DNA of 34,946 nucleotides, from the NCBI RefSeq assembly GCF_001632365.1, contig NW_024468510.1, positions 1,018,055-1,053,000 on the forward strand, given 5' to 3'. The notes beneath the pieces were generated by a model. The model was given only the letters and a program-made list of their open reading frames with translations, was not told the origin of the DNA and searched no databases. Position numbers and translations under genes: made by a program. The stretch is from Laetiporus sulphureus 93-53. Its lineage: Eukaryota; Basidiomycota; Agaricomycetes; Polyporales; Laetiporaceae. Positions 21,158 through 32,312 of this stretch are shown in pieces (the stretch's first letter is position 1; each line of letters begins with the position of its first letter).

Positions 21158-23440
21158 TTTATTCTGACTCATCTTCATCTTCCATATCCTGTTGTCCTTC
21201 GGCTTCTCCTTCTCCCTCCTCACCTCCTTGCTCTTCCTCCTGATCATCTGACTGATGCATTTCTTTCAACCTGTTTTCCAATGCGTCCAACATTTCTTCC
21301 GCGATTGCAATCTTCTTCCTTGCAGCAAATGGTATCACCCTGAATGCTGTGATTGGTTGGTCCAATACTGCTCCATCCAACTCACAGAGCATATACACTC
21401 CTCCCTGATTGCAGAACAGCACAATATATGGTCTAATATAGTGTGGTCTCATTTTCTGATTGAGTGCTTTCTCGATCTGCATATGCCGAACCAAGACTAG
21501 GTCTCCACGCTTGAAATCAAAATCCTTGATCGCATTCTTGTGGACTCACTCAAATCGCCTCACTGCTTCTCTCCTGGCCTTGTAGACTGCGTTGTGGATC
21601 CTTGCGACTTGTTCTCGGCACTTTTGTAGTGCTTCTGCTTGACTTGTGATCAGGTCAGTCGTTGTCACCATCCTGACTGGTGCTAGAATCAAATATGTTG
21701 CCTCAACTATGTTCAGCGGCAAGATCGGATGAGTGCCCATGATGGTGAAATAGGGTGAACAACCGATGTGTCTTCTAACTGTGACTCTTTCCGACCAGAA
21801 AACTGAATGTGCGACTTGACTCCACTTGCGCTCCTCCTCATCGGCAGCCTTGAATAGACCTTGCCGAACATCGAAATGTGGTCGCTCAACTATTCCATTT
21901 GCATGGAAGTTGTAGCCGCTTATCCAGATGTGCTTGACATGATATTTCTTCTCCAGATAGGCTGTTGCTTTTATGAATGGTGTGCCGTTGTCGGTAATGA
22001 TTCTGATAGGGCCCCCCAGTGACAGAGTATATCTTCGAAAATCCAATCGCCGAGGATCTTTGCAGTTTCAGCTCAAAGCATGCAGAACTCAGGGTAGTGG
22101 CTCAGTGAACATTGATCCTGCACGATGTACTTAAATCCATTTGAGGGTGGCATATGCATTGTGTCGATGTATATCTTCGCAAATATTGGTGCTGGAATCG
22201 CAACAGTCAGCGGTATGAGAATCTGGCAGATCTGTCACTTCTGACATATAATGCAAGTCTTTATGAACCAAGCGATGTCAGCCATGATGTCAGGCCACCA
22301 AAAGCATTCATGAATCAATGACCGAGTCGAAAAGATGCCTCGGTGTCCTAGCTCATCATGTGCTCCAGCGAGAACTCGTAGTCAGTTTTCTGATACAATG
22401 ACTAGCTTATGTGATCCCTGTCCATCCTTCCTCCAGAGACGTCCATCTCGCTTGAAGAAGTGGACCACATACTTGAGCATTCGATCATATTCTTTGTCCG
22501 AGTAATCTTCTGATCGCTGCAACATTTCTAGCCAGTTGGTGATTAGAGCGATGAGATGGTCATTCCATCTGGCTCGTGCAGATCATGGAACATCCTTGTA
22601 GCTGACTGCCTTTGGGTCCTGAATATCTCACATGGTTTCCAATTTGTCATTACTTTGAGTCAGAAGCACAAAAACTGATTGCATGGCTAGCTCCTCCTCC
22701 GTTCTGAAAAATTGATCGTTCTCGGTCGATGGCAGGTTACTTGAGATCTGCACTCAGGGAAGTACCTGGTGCATAAATCTGTTCATGCGATTCACCCAGT
22801 CATCGAAGTTTGTGTCCTCGACCAGCTCTGGTGGTGAATCACCTGGCTGTCTCGGTCAGCGTGATAATCTGTCTGGGTCCTGCATGACTCCTGTTATGTG
22901 GACTAGTCAGAAATGGTACATGAGGATTGCGATGACCCAATGGTTGATGCTTGCACTTGGCACGATGTCTGAGTTCTGCAACATGCCTTTGATATACTTG
23001 GCATCGACTTCGATGATTAGGTTGTGAACACCAATCAGATAGACCTTTAGTGCTCGCAAAGCACGGTATAGACCATAGAGCTCGAGCTTTGGTTGCAAAA
23101 ACCTGTTCTCATGATCGTTTAGCATGATAGACCTGAATCGATTGAAAAACCATTTTTTTGATCTGTCAGTCGCACTGATACGCACCGAAATGTTCTGCAC
23201 TCACAAACCCTTCTGGAAGAGCAGCCGAGGGCTGCATGACTCGATAATGCATATCTGTCAAGCGGAACAGTCCGGATGGACCACCACGAGGGCCCCTGAC
23301 TCAGAAGAACTCAAGGCAGCAACCTCATATTGTAAAAGGGTCATACATGAGGCTCTGAATTGAGCTAGGACCTGCATATTAGCATCACCAATTATGAGGA
23401 CAAAAAGAAGAGATGGAGCAGGATGAATTGGGCCAAATTG
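21158..23440 (-). pseudogene. Basidiomycete Gypsy pol fragment: RNase H and integrase
   Basis: The minus strand reads, in order, the end of the RT connection, RNase H (FRSIMLND.ENRFLQPKLELYGL, then LIIEVDAKYIKGML and LVHI), a linker with FDDWVNRMN, the integrase zinc finger (HDELGHRGIF, FWWPDI, TCIICQK) and the core with YIDTMHMP, ITDNGTPF and NGIVERPHFDVRQ, which gives all three catalytic acids. The C-terminal domain (FDFKRGDLVLVRH, IEKALNQKMRP, LCELDGAV) ends in a Glu/Asp-rich tail at 21158. It belongs to a different Gypsy lineage from the chromovirus, with no chromodomain. Stops and frame changes are frequent. The RT and gag are missing upstream, where the opposite-strand family B LTR begins. 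Confidence 0.9.
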
Positions 23441-24036
23441 GCACAAAGATTCATTCTAAGCAAGAGAAGTACAGGGTAGCAGACCACCAGACCCTGGAGG
23501 GCCCCTACCTTCCAGTTTTCTGACTGCGAGTGATGATAGGGAAGAGGTGGAGAATGTTTTGAGACTGTTTCAGAGGATCAGAAATGCGAGCAAGGATCGG
23601 AAATGTCTTCACTACATTAGAAGGCACTATTCTACGCCTATATAATGACCAATGTACCTACCACTAAACAACAAGAGAGTTCACCCTTCAGAATCCAGTT
23701 CTATGCACATCGTCTCAATAGGGCAGCACGTCCTATCTAGTATCACTCGTCTACATCTCGATACCATGTCTGGTTAGCTCTCGACACTGCGTGGGGTAGC
23801 ACTCCTCATAGTGGCCCATAGCTCAACTCGAGAAGCACTCAGTAAAGTCACATTATCACATTTTCCTCTCACGCCACCTCATTTTCTTTCTCACACCATC
23901 TGTCATGAGCCCTAGCAACTCAGATCTCCATCCCCATCGGAGTCTGTAGCCTCAGGGAGGCCCAACCCCCCTCCGTAGCACTAGAGAGCTCTGTATAGAT
24001 GCCCAGAGACCTAGGGAGCACCCAACCCCCCTCCGT
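23360..24036 (+). mobile_element. Diverged family B LTR (copy 4)
   Basis: The sequence is colinear with copies 2 and 3: caaattggc, acagggtagcagac, the tatataatg box (about 23639), actctcga...gtagcactcctc, gtcacattatcacattttc and tgtcatgagcc. It ends in two units of a local repeat around caacccccctccgt. It continues after the family C element at 32313. The 5' border (about 23360-23450) is approximate because it abuts the opposite-strand pol fragment. Confidence 0.6.
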
Positions 24037-24513
24037 TGTGTGATCTTCACCAGGGCTGGTGCCGAAGTGCGATATGTTCATCCTAGGGGTTTACAATGTG
24101 TTGCCTAATCTAAGAGGTCCTTCAGGGAGCAGAGAAGTATGGCAGGAAGCAAAGGGAATGCTTCAGAAAGCGAGGCAGAAGTGGAGAAGTCGTTCCGAGA
24201 CAAGCCCCGAGATGGCTTCTGGAGATAATCCTGAGGGGCCTATTCACAGAGACTCAACCTGGCCAGGAATGCATAGATATCATGCTCACACAGTGCACAG
24301 AGAGGGACAATCAATTTGCCTCTAGCTACCACAATGGAGGGGAGGGAAGAAGTCCCTGAAAACTTCTAACTAGGGGACCTTTATACTACCCGAATAAGTC
24401 CGAAGATAAATAAGAAAACAAATAGGCAAGATAAGTAAAATCGAAAATAAAATAACAAATAAGTTGGAACTGTAGTGCAGGATTGTAGTGGCAGCCCGAC
24501 TACAGTCCTCACA
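24037..24513 (-). repeat. 3' LTR of family C
   Basis: It is colinear with 31835-32312. It contains an AT-rich A-run segment (about 24390-24465) on the plus strand. On the minus strand a short gtgggga purine run precedes it and may be the polypurine tract. Confidence 0.85.
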
Positions 24514-24593
24514 TCTCCCCACAACACAAGATGTTGACCATTCCTGGTCAACGCCCCACATCCACAACACAACCAGAGTATTTATAAAGAAGC

Positions 24594-26302
24594 TTACAGA
24601 ACGTCTCGAAGACGTCCACTGCAGAGCAACTCATTTCGGAGGTCCTGAAGGGTTTGAGGGAGCCAGGAGGTCTGCTGTAATAGCCAATGAGATAAGGCCT
24701 GTTGCGTCTCTGCCTTGAGTCGTGCACAAGTGTCATCATCACAGCTGCGACCCAGGTGCACACATTCAGCATGGCCAGTGTAGGCAAGCATTGCCTCCCA
24801 TGTCGGAACATCTTTCTCCGCTGCAAAAATGAGCACCTCCTAATGCTCCTGCATCTCCAAGTCAGAAGGGGATCCTACAGAAGGTTCATCATGCCCACAA
24901 ATGTCCCCTGGACCCATGCATCGTGCTCCACCTGGCGATGCTGGCCGACTCCCATCCTGATTCACCAATGCCAAGATGTCATCCTGAGAGGATACGCTCG
25001 ACCTGAGATGCTTCTGTGCTTGAAAGGTAGGCATAATCATCGCTGATTCAGGTTCTCGCTTTGACAATCTCCTTCTGTGTGAGCCCCAGTTCTGTCCCCC
25101 TCACCGCGAACACCGCCCATTCCAGCTCCCAGTTGAGGGCATACTTAATGGCGAGCCACTCCGCGTCGACCTGTCATCTGATGATGGCATCCCTGTTTGA
25201 ACTCATCCAGATTCGCACCACGCACCACCAGGAGGTGATGCCCGAGGACCCCAAGCTGCTGCTTTGCACCGTCGACAGTATCCCATTGAATGGTAAGTCT
25301 GCCCATGGATTGCACCAGCTATGAGTCCACTGCCTGACCAAATGCGATATATCGTGACTCCACCGCTTGGCTAGCCTTAGCAGCTGCATGCTCGAGACAG
25401 TCTATATGCTCCCTGAGCCTCTTATAGAACTCCTCCATTGTGAAGACATGATCTGAGAGTGCGCACATAGCCACCTCGAGATGCTGCCCAAATCGCTAAG
25501 CCTGGACCTCGAGGACCTCCACCATACGCCATAGCTTTCTGTCATGGACAGGTGTTTTTGCCACCTGAATATTGTGCACCTTTTGCACCACCATGCACCC
25601 ATGGAGTGACTCCTCGAGGTCACCTATGCATGAGATAAGCCCTTCGAACTCATTCTTCATCACACCGAGCTCATTCCGTATACTACCTGAGAAGTTCCCT
25701 TCATTGTCGCAGGCTCCTCGGACTGCCATCAGCTCAGCCAGTCTGCAGTCCTCATGCATGGTCTTGCAAGCTCCTAGCTTCAGGCCCAGTGTCACCAGCT
25801 TGATGGGTAGCACCATACTCTCTCCTCATGCATCCAATTTCACACTGTTCAAGCCTGCTAAGTCTTGCAAATCACTGTCCTTAGCCGTGCGATGCAGAAA
25901 AACACCATGTGCCCGTGAGGTGTCCTGAGTCCGAGGTTCGATACTGTCAGAGTTACAGCCTCCAGAGATAGTTGATGGTGCACCAGACATTATGACATGA
26001 GCAGCAGGATCACCTTGTGAGACCAGAGAACACTCCGAGTAAGGGAGAGCCGAGTCGTCCCAAGAATCAGTCAACAGAAGGGTTTGTGCCGCGTCCGCCT
26101 CTTCCAGTGCATCGCAAGGCACCCAATGCACATTCACCATATCAGCGCACACCTGAGGAGCATTCGCTGTGTCAGCGCATGCTTCAGCAACGTCCTCTGC
26201 ACTTGCCTCATGTCCATCTTTGTGTACCGTGCCACACCCACTGCTCACCACCTCTTCTCTTGTCAACTTCATCTGCGCCTCGATGGCACCAATCTCATGC
26301 AT
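24594..26302 (-). pseudogene. Family C protein, C-terminal part with helical region
   Basis: From the ATG at 26302 one frame continues past a TGA (25826) and TAGs (near 25496 and 25321) to about 25170. After a frame change the sequence continues (VDAEWLAIKYALNWELEWAV), changes frame again near 25060 (SKREPESAMIMP) and ends at a TAA at 24594 after a further in-frame TAG near 24837. Landmarks are TDSWDDSALPYSE (about 26050), MKNEFEGLISCIGDLEESL (about 25640), FTMEEFYKRLREHIDCLEH (about 25420) and AEKDVPTWEAMLAYTGHAE (about 24790). The middle is strongly helical and may be coiled-coil. The stops fit C-to-T changes in CAG or CGA codons. I do not recognise the family. Confidence 0.6.
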
Positions 26303-26479
26303 CTATTTGCACCCCTCATCATCTGTCTGCCCTGGCGAATTGTCCTTGGATCATTCTTGACCATGGCTGCATGCTGGACCCTCGACAATGTCACCTTCAG
26401 CCTGCACTCGTGTCACATCTCGGTCCGTGCTGCAGGTAAGCCGGGCCTGTTCTTCTCCCTCTGATTGCTGATTTTCCTT

Positions 26480-29400
26480 GTCTAGAATACTGGTGCATCA
26501 CTCGGGAGTGTCCGCGGCCACATGCATCACTGGATTGAGAGCTGAGGGTTCGCTTCAAGACATTTGAGGTGAGCTGATCCTGTGTTTGCATCTGAGTTTA
26601 CTGATCATGTCCTTTTCATTACTCGCCGCTGCTTGCACCTCGATATCACTGACCTCTTTTGCTGCCCAACACATCATCGCATTCATCTGCTCTCCTTGAA
26701 TGTCACCAGCCATGCCCCACTTACCCTCACCTGACAGAAACTCTACACTTATGCTGTTTATAGAAAAGACCTCCCCAGGCTCGATCCCACAAAGCCGCTG
26801 CCCATGGTCACCTTCCACTTCCATGCCATCACTGCACAGTAATCTCGAAGTCAAGATGTGGGTGTCAGAATCGCACCCCGGAGTCCTCAGAACAAAAGAA
26901 ACACTTAGTGACCCGTCACAAAGACCAGTCGGCAGGAAGGCCTGAGATGTGGTACCGGCAGAGTCGTAGCCTTCAGATGCAGCCGATGACGAGCCAGACT
27001 TTGCATGATCAGCAATGAGCTCATTCTCCAAGACTGGAGACTGCTCCGAGAAAGGGAGAGCCACATCATCCCAAGAATCAGTCACTAGTGCACACCTCTC
27101 ATCCAATGCATCGCAAGATGCCCACTGAGCATTCCCCATGTCAGCCCACACCTGAAGAACATCTGACGTGTCAGCGTGTGCTCGAGCAACGTTCTCTGCC
27201 CTTCCTCCATGTTAAGCTTTGCGTAATGTGCCGCCCATACCCCGCACTGTCTCATCCCTTCTCATTTTCTTGTCACCCATCTGCATCACCAAACGGTCCT
27301 GGCTTTGACAGCAGCTGCATGCTGGAAGCTGGGCAGCACTGCTTTCCTTGGCTCTTCATGCCTCATTGAAGGTAAGTTGTGCGAATTCTTCTTCATCTTG
27401 TTACTCACTTTCCTCGGTAACAGTATTGGCAGTTCGGTCGGGAGTGCATGCAGCTGCAGACAGTGCTGGACTAGGGCTGGAGGGACGTGTGTTGGGTGAG
27501 CAGAGATCTGCTTGCATCATTCTCGGTGAGCCACGTCCATTCCTGCCTTGACATTCGCTGATTGTATCGTCCTTCTTGCTCGCTCTCACTCATCCCTCCA
27601 TGCTACCAATCCTGAGCCCCTCTATACACATTGCGCTGTCAATCCACTTGCCTCAAACATTGCTGGCTGCCTCATGGCTGCTACTGATTGTCTGGAGTTC
27701 TGCAAACATGCTGTACACCGTGAGCATTTCCTCAAACTTGACCTCGCAAACCACATTCCCCATGTCACCCTCTGTCACATCAGTGTGCACTCAAGGGATC
27801 TCTCCCACTCTCAATCATCATTCGCCTTCATGTACCACTTTGCACATACTGCTCACTGCATCTGCACTCCCTGCGTTGGCCATTTTATTGATATCACCGG
27901 TCTCGCACATGCCTGTGCATACTTCAACATCCGACTGTGCTGCTAATTCATCCTCAGATCCATTTGAATGGCGTGCACATGCTGGGAGCCCAGCTGACAT
28001 GTTTTCACAGGTAAGTAGCTATAGTTTCTCTCCATGTGGTCATGTCTTCTCCTTGACTATAGTATCAGGGTGTCATCCATGGGCGCGCGCAGCTGCAAAT
28101 GCAGTTGGAACATTATATGAGGGCTGTGTGTTGGAAGATGAAGGGTCCTTTTGAGCCATTTGCAGTAAGTAACACCCGTTCTTGTCTCCAGGATTGTCAA
28201 GTGCATCATGCTGATTGCTCGTCTTCTCTGCCGGCTCAATGCTACCTGCCTCACAAGTCACCTCACTCGTTGTGTCATGTACGCACTCTCCTCGAACGTT
28301 GCTGGTCATTGTCATAGCCTCGATGCTTCAGTTGCGGGTTAGTCACGCCCTCGCCTCTTCCCATGTTCCCGTCTCATTCATGGCATCAGTATTACAAGAA
28401 TCCTCAGGGGTGCATGCCACCACACATGTCGCTAGACCATAACAGCATGATTTAGCATGGGGAGATGAGGGGTGTCCTCAAATCATTCGCTGTGAGCCGC
28501 GCCCACTTTCCTTGCCTGCCTCCTCTGTCAGCACGATGCTACCCACCTCGTGCGCCTCTCCACATGCTGTGTTGTTCATTTGCCTTCCATGAACATTGAT
28601 GGCCACCTCTCTGATACTGTTCCTCATTTCAAACTCTGCGCACATGCTGTGCATGGTAAGTTGCTCCTCCAGGTTGCTCTCATTAAGTATTCGTGCTGGA
28701 TCACAGACTGCCATCCCAGCTACTACACCTTGACAGCTCGGTAAGTCACTCCTCCACCTCTGCCCATGTTCTTGTCTCAGTCATGGCTGCAGTATTCAAG
28801 AGCCTCTCAGTGACGCGCTTGCCCACACAAGTCACTGAATTGCAGCAGGAGAATTTCGCATGGGAAAGCAAAGGGTGTCATTGAGTCATACACGGTGAGT
28901 CACACTCGATCTTGTTTTCCAGGAAACACTGTGCCTGATGCAGCCCATGTGAACTGATGCTACGCTCATTGCATCTAGCTATGGTTGCCACCTTGGTACA
29001 TGTGCAATGTGCCTGCGCTGCCACTGTTTGGTGTCCCATATCACGTATCACTCCACGTTCACCTCTGCGCATGGTCCGATGCACACTGCTGGCCTCCTCC
29101 TCCTTGCTCGTCACCCATCACACCTTGATGCTGCCCACCTCACGAATGCTCACTGTGATGTCAATCTGCATGCCTCGATCATGGATGGCAGCATTCCAGT
29201 TACTGTCACTCGTACTCAATTCTGCACACGTGCTGTGCACGGTAAGAAGTTCTTTCACATTTATCTCACCAAACGTTCGCCCAGGATCACCAGTCATTGT
29301 TCCAGCAATGACGTCCCAGTGCCAGGTAAGCACCTCCCTTGCCTCACCCCACGTTCCCATCTCATTCATCACAGCAGGATTTGAGGGTCACTTGGGAGTA

Positions 29401-30480
29401 CATTCAGCCACCTGAGTTGCTAGATTGCTATAGGAGGGTCCCGCGTTGGGTGATGATGGGTGTTGATGATTCGTTCATGGTGAGCCACGCCCATTTTGTT
29501 CTTGAATCTCATTGATTGCTTTCTCCTCATCGCCTGCCTCCTCTGCCATTGCGACACTGCTCACCCCATGTGCCTGTTTTCCTCAAACGTCACCAGTGGT
29601 CTCCTGAACACCATCACTCGCTTGAAACTTCGCGCGCACACTGTACGCAGTACCGAACTCTGTTGACTCGACATCAAAAAACTGCAGCCTCAGGTCACCT
29701 TGCATTGTCCCAGACAGGGTACTCCCCTTCGCAACAGTATTGGAGGTCTGCATAGGAGCACATGCAGCTGCAGAAATCACTGGATCATAGCTGGAGGGTC
29801 ACGCATGGGAAGATGATGGGTGTATATGGGTTATCTGCAATGAGTTGTTCTCGTCTTGGTGTCCAGAGTCGCTGATTGCATTCCCTTCATCCATCACCAC
29901 CATCCGTGCCTCGACACCACTGACCTCACATGCTGCCCAACACGCCACCATGTCCACCCACTCTCCTCGAACATTGCCACCTGCTTCATGGCTGTTGTCG
30001 CTCATTTCGGGCTCTGCATGCATGTCATACGTGGTAAGCCACTCCTGTGGGTTGAACTCACTAAGCGTTCACACAGGTTTGCCACCCATTGTGCTAGCCA
30101 CAATCTCTCCATCACTGGTAAGTCGTGCCTTTGTCTCTTCTAGCGTTCTCACCTCATTCATGGCAGCAGAATTGGAGGTTCGCCCAGGAGCGTGCATGGC
30201 TGCAGGTGTCATCGAAACACATTTGAAGGGTTGAGGCCCGGACAGCAAGGCATGTTGACAATTTGTTCCTGGTAAGTCGCACTCATTTTCTTCGCTAAGA
30301 TCATTAATCATGTTCTCCTCACCTGCCTCCTCTGTTGGCTCAACACAACCTGACCTGTCCATCTCCTCATCATCTATCTGCCCAGCTCCATTGCTCTCCA
30401 CCTGCTTCCTGACTTTGGGGGTGCTGGAATGTCCAAGAATGTCACTGCCAGAACACACAGCCCAGGTTCTGCTTGGATAA
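26480..30480 (-). repeat. Tandem array of about eight degenerate 0.33-0.9 kb coding-like units
   Basis: A recurring plus-strand landmark (tcattcatggcagcag or its variants such as gcaacagtattgg) appears near 26485, 27415, 28050, 28376, 28770, 29360, 29737 and 30160. On the minus strand the units encode related peptides, for example MNEMGTWGEAREVLT, ATNDGDIVA-like blocks, TMTGDPGRTFGEINVKELLT, NVRGEWVDMVACWAACEV and EEAGEENMI. Each unit also carries up to three plus-strand ggtaag motifs. The minus strand gives the more protein-like composition. Frames are broken by stops throughout. This is probably a degenerate intragenic repeat of the family C protein. Confidence 0.6.
26555..27151 (-). pseudogene. 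Family C protein, repeat-containing part
   Basis: An open minus-strand frame of 198 codons carries WADMGNAQWASCDALDE and TDSWDDVALPFSEQSP. It is a clear second copy of the block at about 26020-26285 (ADMVNVHWVPCDALEE, TDSWDDSALPYSECS), about 1 kb away. Its 3' end (EVSDIEVQAAASNEKDMIS) matches the motif seen in each unit of the array to its right. No known domain. It is probably one portion of a long decayed repeat protein rather than a separate gene. Confidence 0.5.
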
Positions 30481-30920
30481 GGCATTTGTAGATGACGTGA
30501 ATGATCATAACCAGACCCCGGTGAGCTGCTATTGCAGAGCTTATGCAGCTGTGTGCTGATGTCAAGTCAGGTCTTTGGGGGCATCAAGTGGGCAGGAAGA
30601 TCGTCACGGTGCGGTCGCCCATTTTTGACCATCCCAGGTATGTCCTCCATGGCTTTACTTGCTCAGGCATCAGGTGCATCATTGTCCGTGATTCCCTGAG
30701 CACTGCGCAATGCATCGGTCTTGCTGTCATGCACCTTGATGCATCCTGTGTCAGTCTCGCCTCTCATGTAATGATGCATCTCACTCCTCGCCAATTTGTT
30801 ATCGCTTGCTCCCCGGCCATCTGTGCTCGGCTTTGCACATTGTACACCTCGGAGAACTTGTCTCGCTCCATGCTATCAGGTAGCACCCTCGACGCTGTGC
30901 TTTCTGCCATACTCTCAGCA

Positions 30921-31694
30921 TCACCAATGGGATGCATCTCTGGTCCATCCCCACTGCTTGCTCACCCCACCTCGTCGTCCTGGAATATCCTTTTTTCTTT
31001 CACCTCGTGTTGTTCTCCCAAAGGCACCATGAGCCACTCTGCTGCCAATCACTTCGTACACATCCCCGATGCCTCCTGTCCTGACACACGCTCTGCTGAG
31101 CCCAAACTCGATGACATGTTCCCTGACACGCACTCCGCTGAGCACAATCCTGGTACAAAACTCAACACAGGCCCCGCTGAGCCCAATATTGATGTCTGTC
31201 CGGACACAGTCCCCAGTGCAGTTCCCAAGACAGGCTCTGCTGAGCCTGATTCCAAGGTAGTACCCATCGCAGTCCTCGATGCACACTCCACTGAGCGCAA
31301 AGCTGATATAGTTCCTGGTGCAGGCTCCGCTGAGCCTGGTCCCGAGATGGTTCACAATGTATGCTCCACTGGGTGCATTCTCGATGCAGAACCTGACGCA
31401 TTTCTCGATGCATGCTCCGCTGAGCAGAAACCCAATGTGTGCTCTGCTGAACACAACCCCGGTGCATAACTCGTTGAAGGCTTTGCTGAGCTGTTTCACA
31501 ATGGGGGCTCCGCTGAGCCCATTCTCAACGCATTTTTGGATGCATGCTCCGCTGAGCATGAACCCATTGTTGGCTCCACTAAGCCTGTTCTTGACGCATG
31601 CTCCACTGAGCATGTACTCATTGTGAACTCCGCTGAGCCCGAACTCGACGCATTTTTGACTCTGTACTTGACCCAGCTCATTGCGCGCCTCCAC
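30921..31694 (-). CDS. Family C repeat protein with 9+4n-residue units
   Basis: This is a minus-strand open frame of 257 codons without a stop. The first in-frame ATG is only at about 31613, so the true start may be there or further upstream through a break. It is almost wholly made of units such as MLSGACVKN (9), MLSGACIQKCVEN (13) and LLSGACIEKCVRFCIEN (17), up to a 21-residue unit, each opening with xLSGA. The extra length comes in 4-residue steps, often adding a cysteine at i+4. After the array comes a short basic tail (GRTTRGERKKDIPGRRGG). It is the first long frame after the putative primer site. The same DNA is largely open on the plus strand too (SAEP-type repeats), so the coding strand is inferred from the element's orientation. 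Confidence 0.45.
   Translation of the reverse strand: MEARNELGQVQSQKCVEFGLSGVHNEYMLSGACVKNRLSGANNGFMLSGACIQKCVENGLSGAPIVKQLSKAFNELCTGVVFSRAHIGFLLSGACIEKCVRFCIENAPSGAYIVNHLGTRLSGACTRNYISFALSGVCIEDCDGYYLGIRLSRACLGNCTGDCVRTDINIGLSGACVEFCTRIVLSGVRVREHVIEFGLSRACVRTGGIGDVYEVIGSRVAHGAFGRTTRGERKKDIPGRRGGVSKQWGWTRDASHW
31091..31660. repeat. Minisatellite with units of 27+12n bp
   Basis: The anchor ctccgctgag (and variants) occurs at 31091, 31133, 31172, 31235, 31286, 31325, 31364, 31415, 31442, 31481, 31508, 31547, 31574, 31601 and 31628. The spacings are 42, 39, 63, 51, 39, 39, 51, 27, 39, 27, 39, 27, 27 and 27 bp. All are multiples of three, and all but the first equal 27 plus a multiple of 12. Confidence 0.9.
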
Positions 31695-31813
31695 ACTTTT
31701 GCTATCATATCTGTATCAGATTTCAGCCCAAGCTCCTATTGTAGCATACTTGAATATATTTTGATGTTGACCCGAAGGATGGATGGAGTAAGACAGGGCA
31801 ACAGAGATGAAAC

Positions 31814-31831
31814 CCCTCGCAGTGGGCTCCA
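31814..31831 (-). other. Candidate tRNA primer-binding site of family C
   Basis: Three bases inside the right LTR, the minus strand reads tggagcccactgcgaggg. It begins with TGG, the complement of a tRNA CCA end. I cannot name the tRNA. If real, family C primes differently from the self-priming chromovirus. Confidence 0.45.
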
Positions 31832-31834
31832 AAA

Positions 31835-32312
31835 TGTGTAATCTTCACTGGGGCTGATGCCGAAGTGTGACATGTTCATCCGAGGGGCTTACTATGTGTT
31901 GCCTAATCTAAGAGGTCCTTCAGGGAGCAGAGAAGTATTGCAGGAAGCAAAGAGAATGCTTCGGAAAGTGAGGCAGAAGTGGAGAAGTCATTCCGAGACA
32001 AGCCCTGAGACGGCTTCCAGAGACGATCCTGAGGGGCCTATTCACAGAGACTCAACCTGGCCAGGAATGCGTAGATATCATGCTCACACAGTGCACAGAG
32101 AGGGACAATCAATTTGCCTCTAGCTACCACAATGGAGGGGAGGGAAGAAGTCCCTGAAAACTTCTAACTAGGGGACCTTTATACTACTCAAAATAAGTCC
32201 GAAGATAAATAATGAAACAAATAGGTAAGATAAGTAAAATCAAAAATAAAATAACAAATAAGCCGGAACTGTAGTGCACGATTGTAGTGGAAGCCCGACT
32301 ACAGTCCTCACA
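31835..32312 (-). repeat. 5' LTR of family C
   Basis: It is colinear with 24037-24513 and followed by the target duplication CCGT. The 88-codon open frame inside it occurs in both LTR copies but is LTR sequence, not a gene. Confidence 0.85.

Larger units (their letters stand above)
24037..32312 (-). mobile_element. Family C LTR element without recognisable gag or pol
   Basis: Direct repeats of 477 and 478 bp (24037-24513 and 31835-32312) start tgtgt and end ctcaca. They are flanked by the 4-bp duplication CCGT (24033-24036, 32313-32316); a related uninterrupted sequence, cctccgtagcact, lies at about 23976. By eye the LTRs differ at about 30 positions, mostly transitions. A TGG-type primer-site candidate lies inside the right LTR, and the readable protein frames are on the minus strand, ending about 80 bp before the left LTR. 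So the element reads right to left. No RT, integrase, protease or zinc knuckle is visible in about 7.3 kb of interior, suggesting a non-autonomous element with its own coding cargo. Confidence 0.85.

Noticed and set aside
24059..24325. 88-codon plus-strand frame, repeated at 31857-32123
   Set aside because: It lies inside both LTRs, so the repetition reflects the LTR pair, not a duplicated gene.
26017..28154. Several plus-strand frames of 120-190 codons in the family C array
   Set aside because: They are shadows of the minus-strand coding-like units, rich in His, Cys and Ser, and not conserved between units.
30543..31469. Plus-strand 308-codon frame with SAEP-type repeats
   Set aside because: The family C element is read on the minus strand and the minus frame is open over the whole array, whereas the plus frame has a TAA at 31467. 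I cannot exclude plus-strand coding.
31085..31660. CRISPR-like array
   Set aside because: The repeats are degenerate, there are no distinct spacers, and the context is a eukaryotic transposon; it is a minisatellite.
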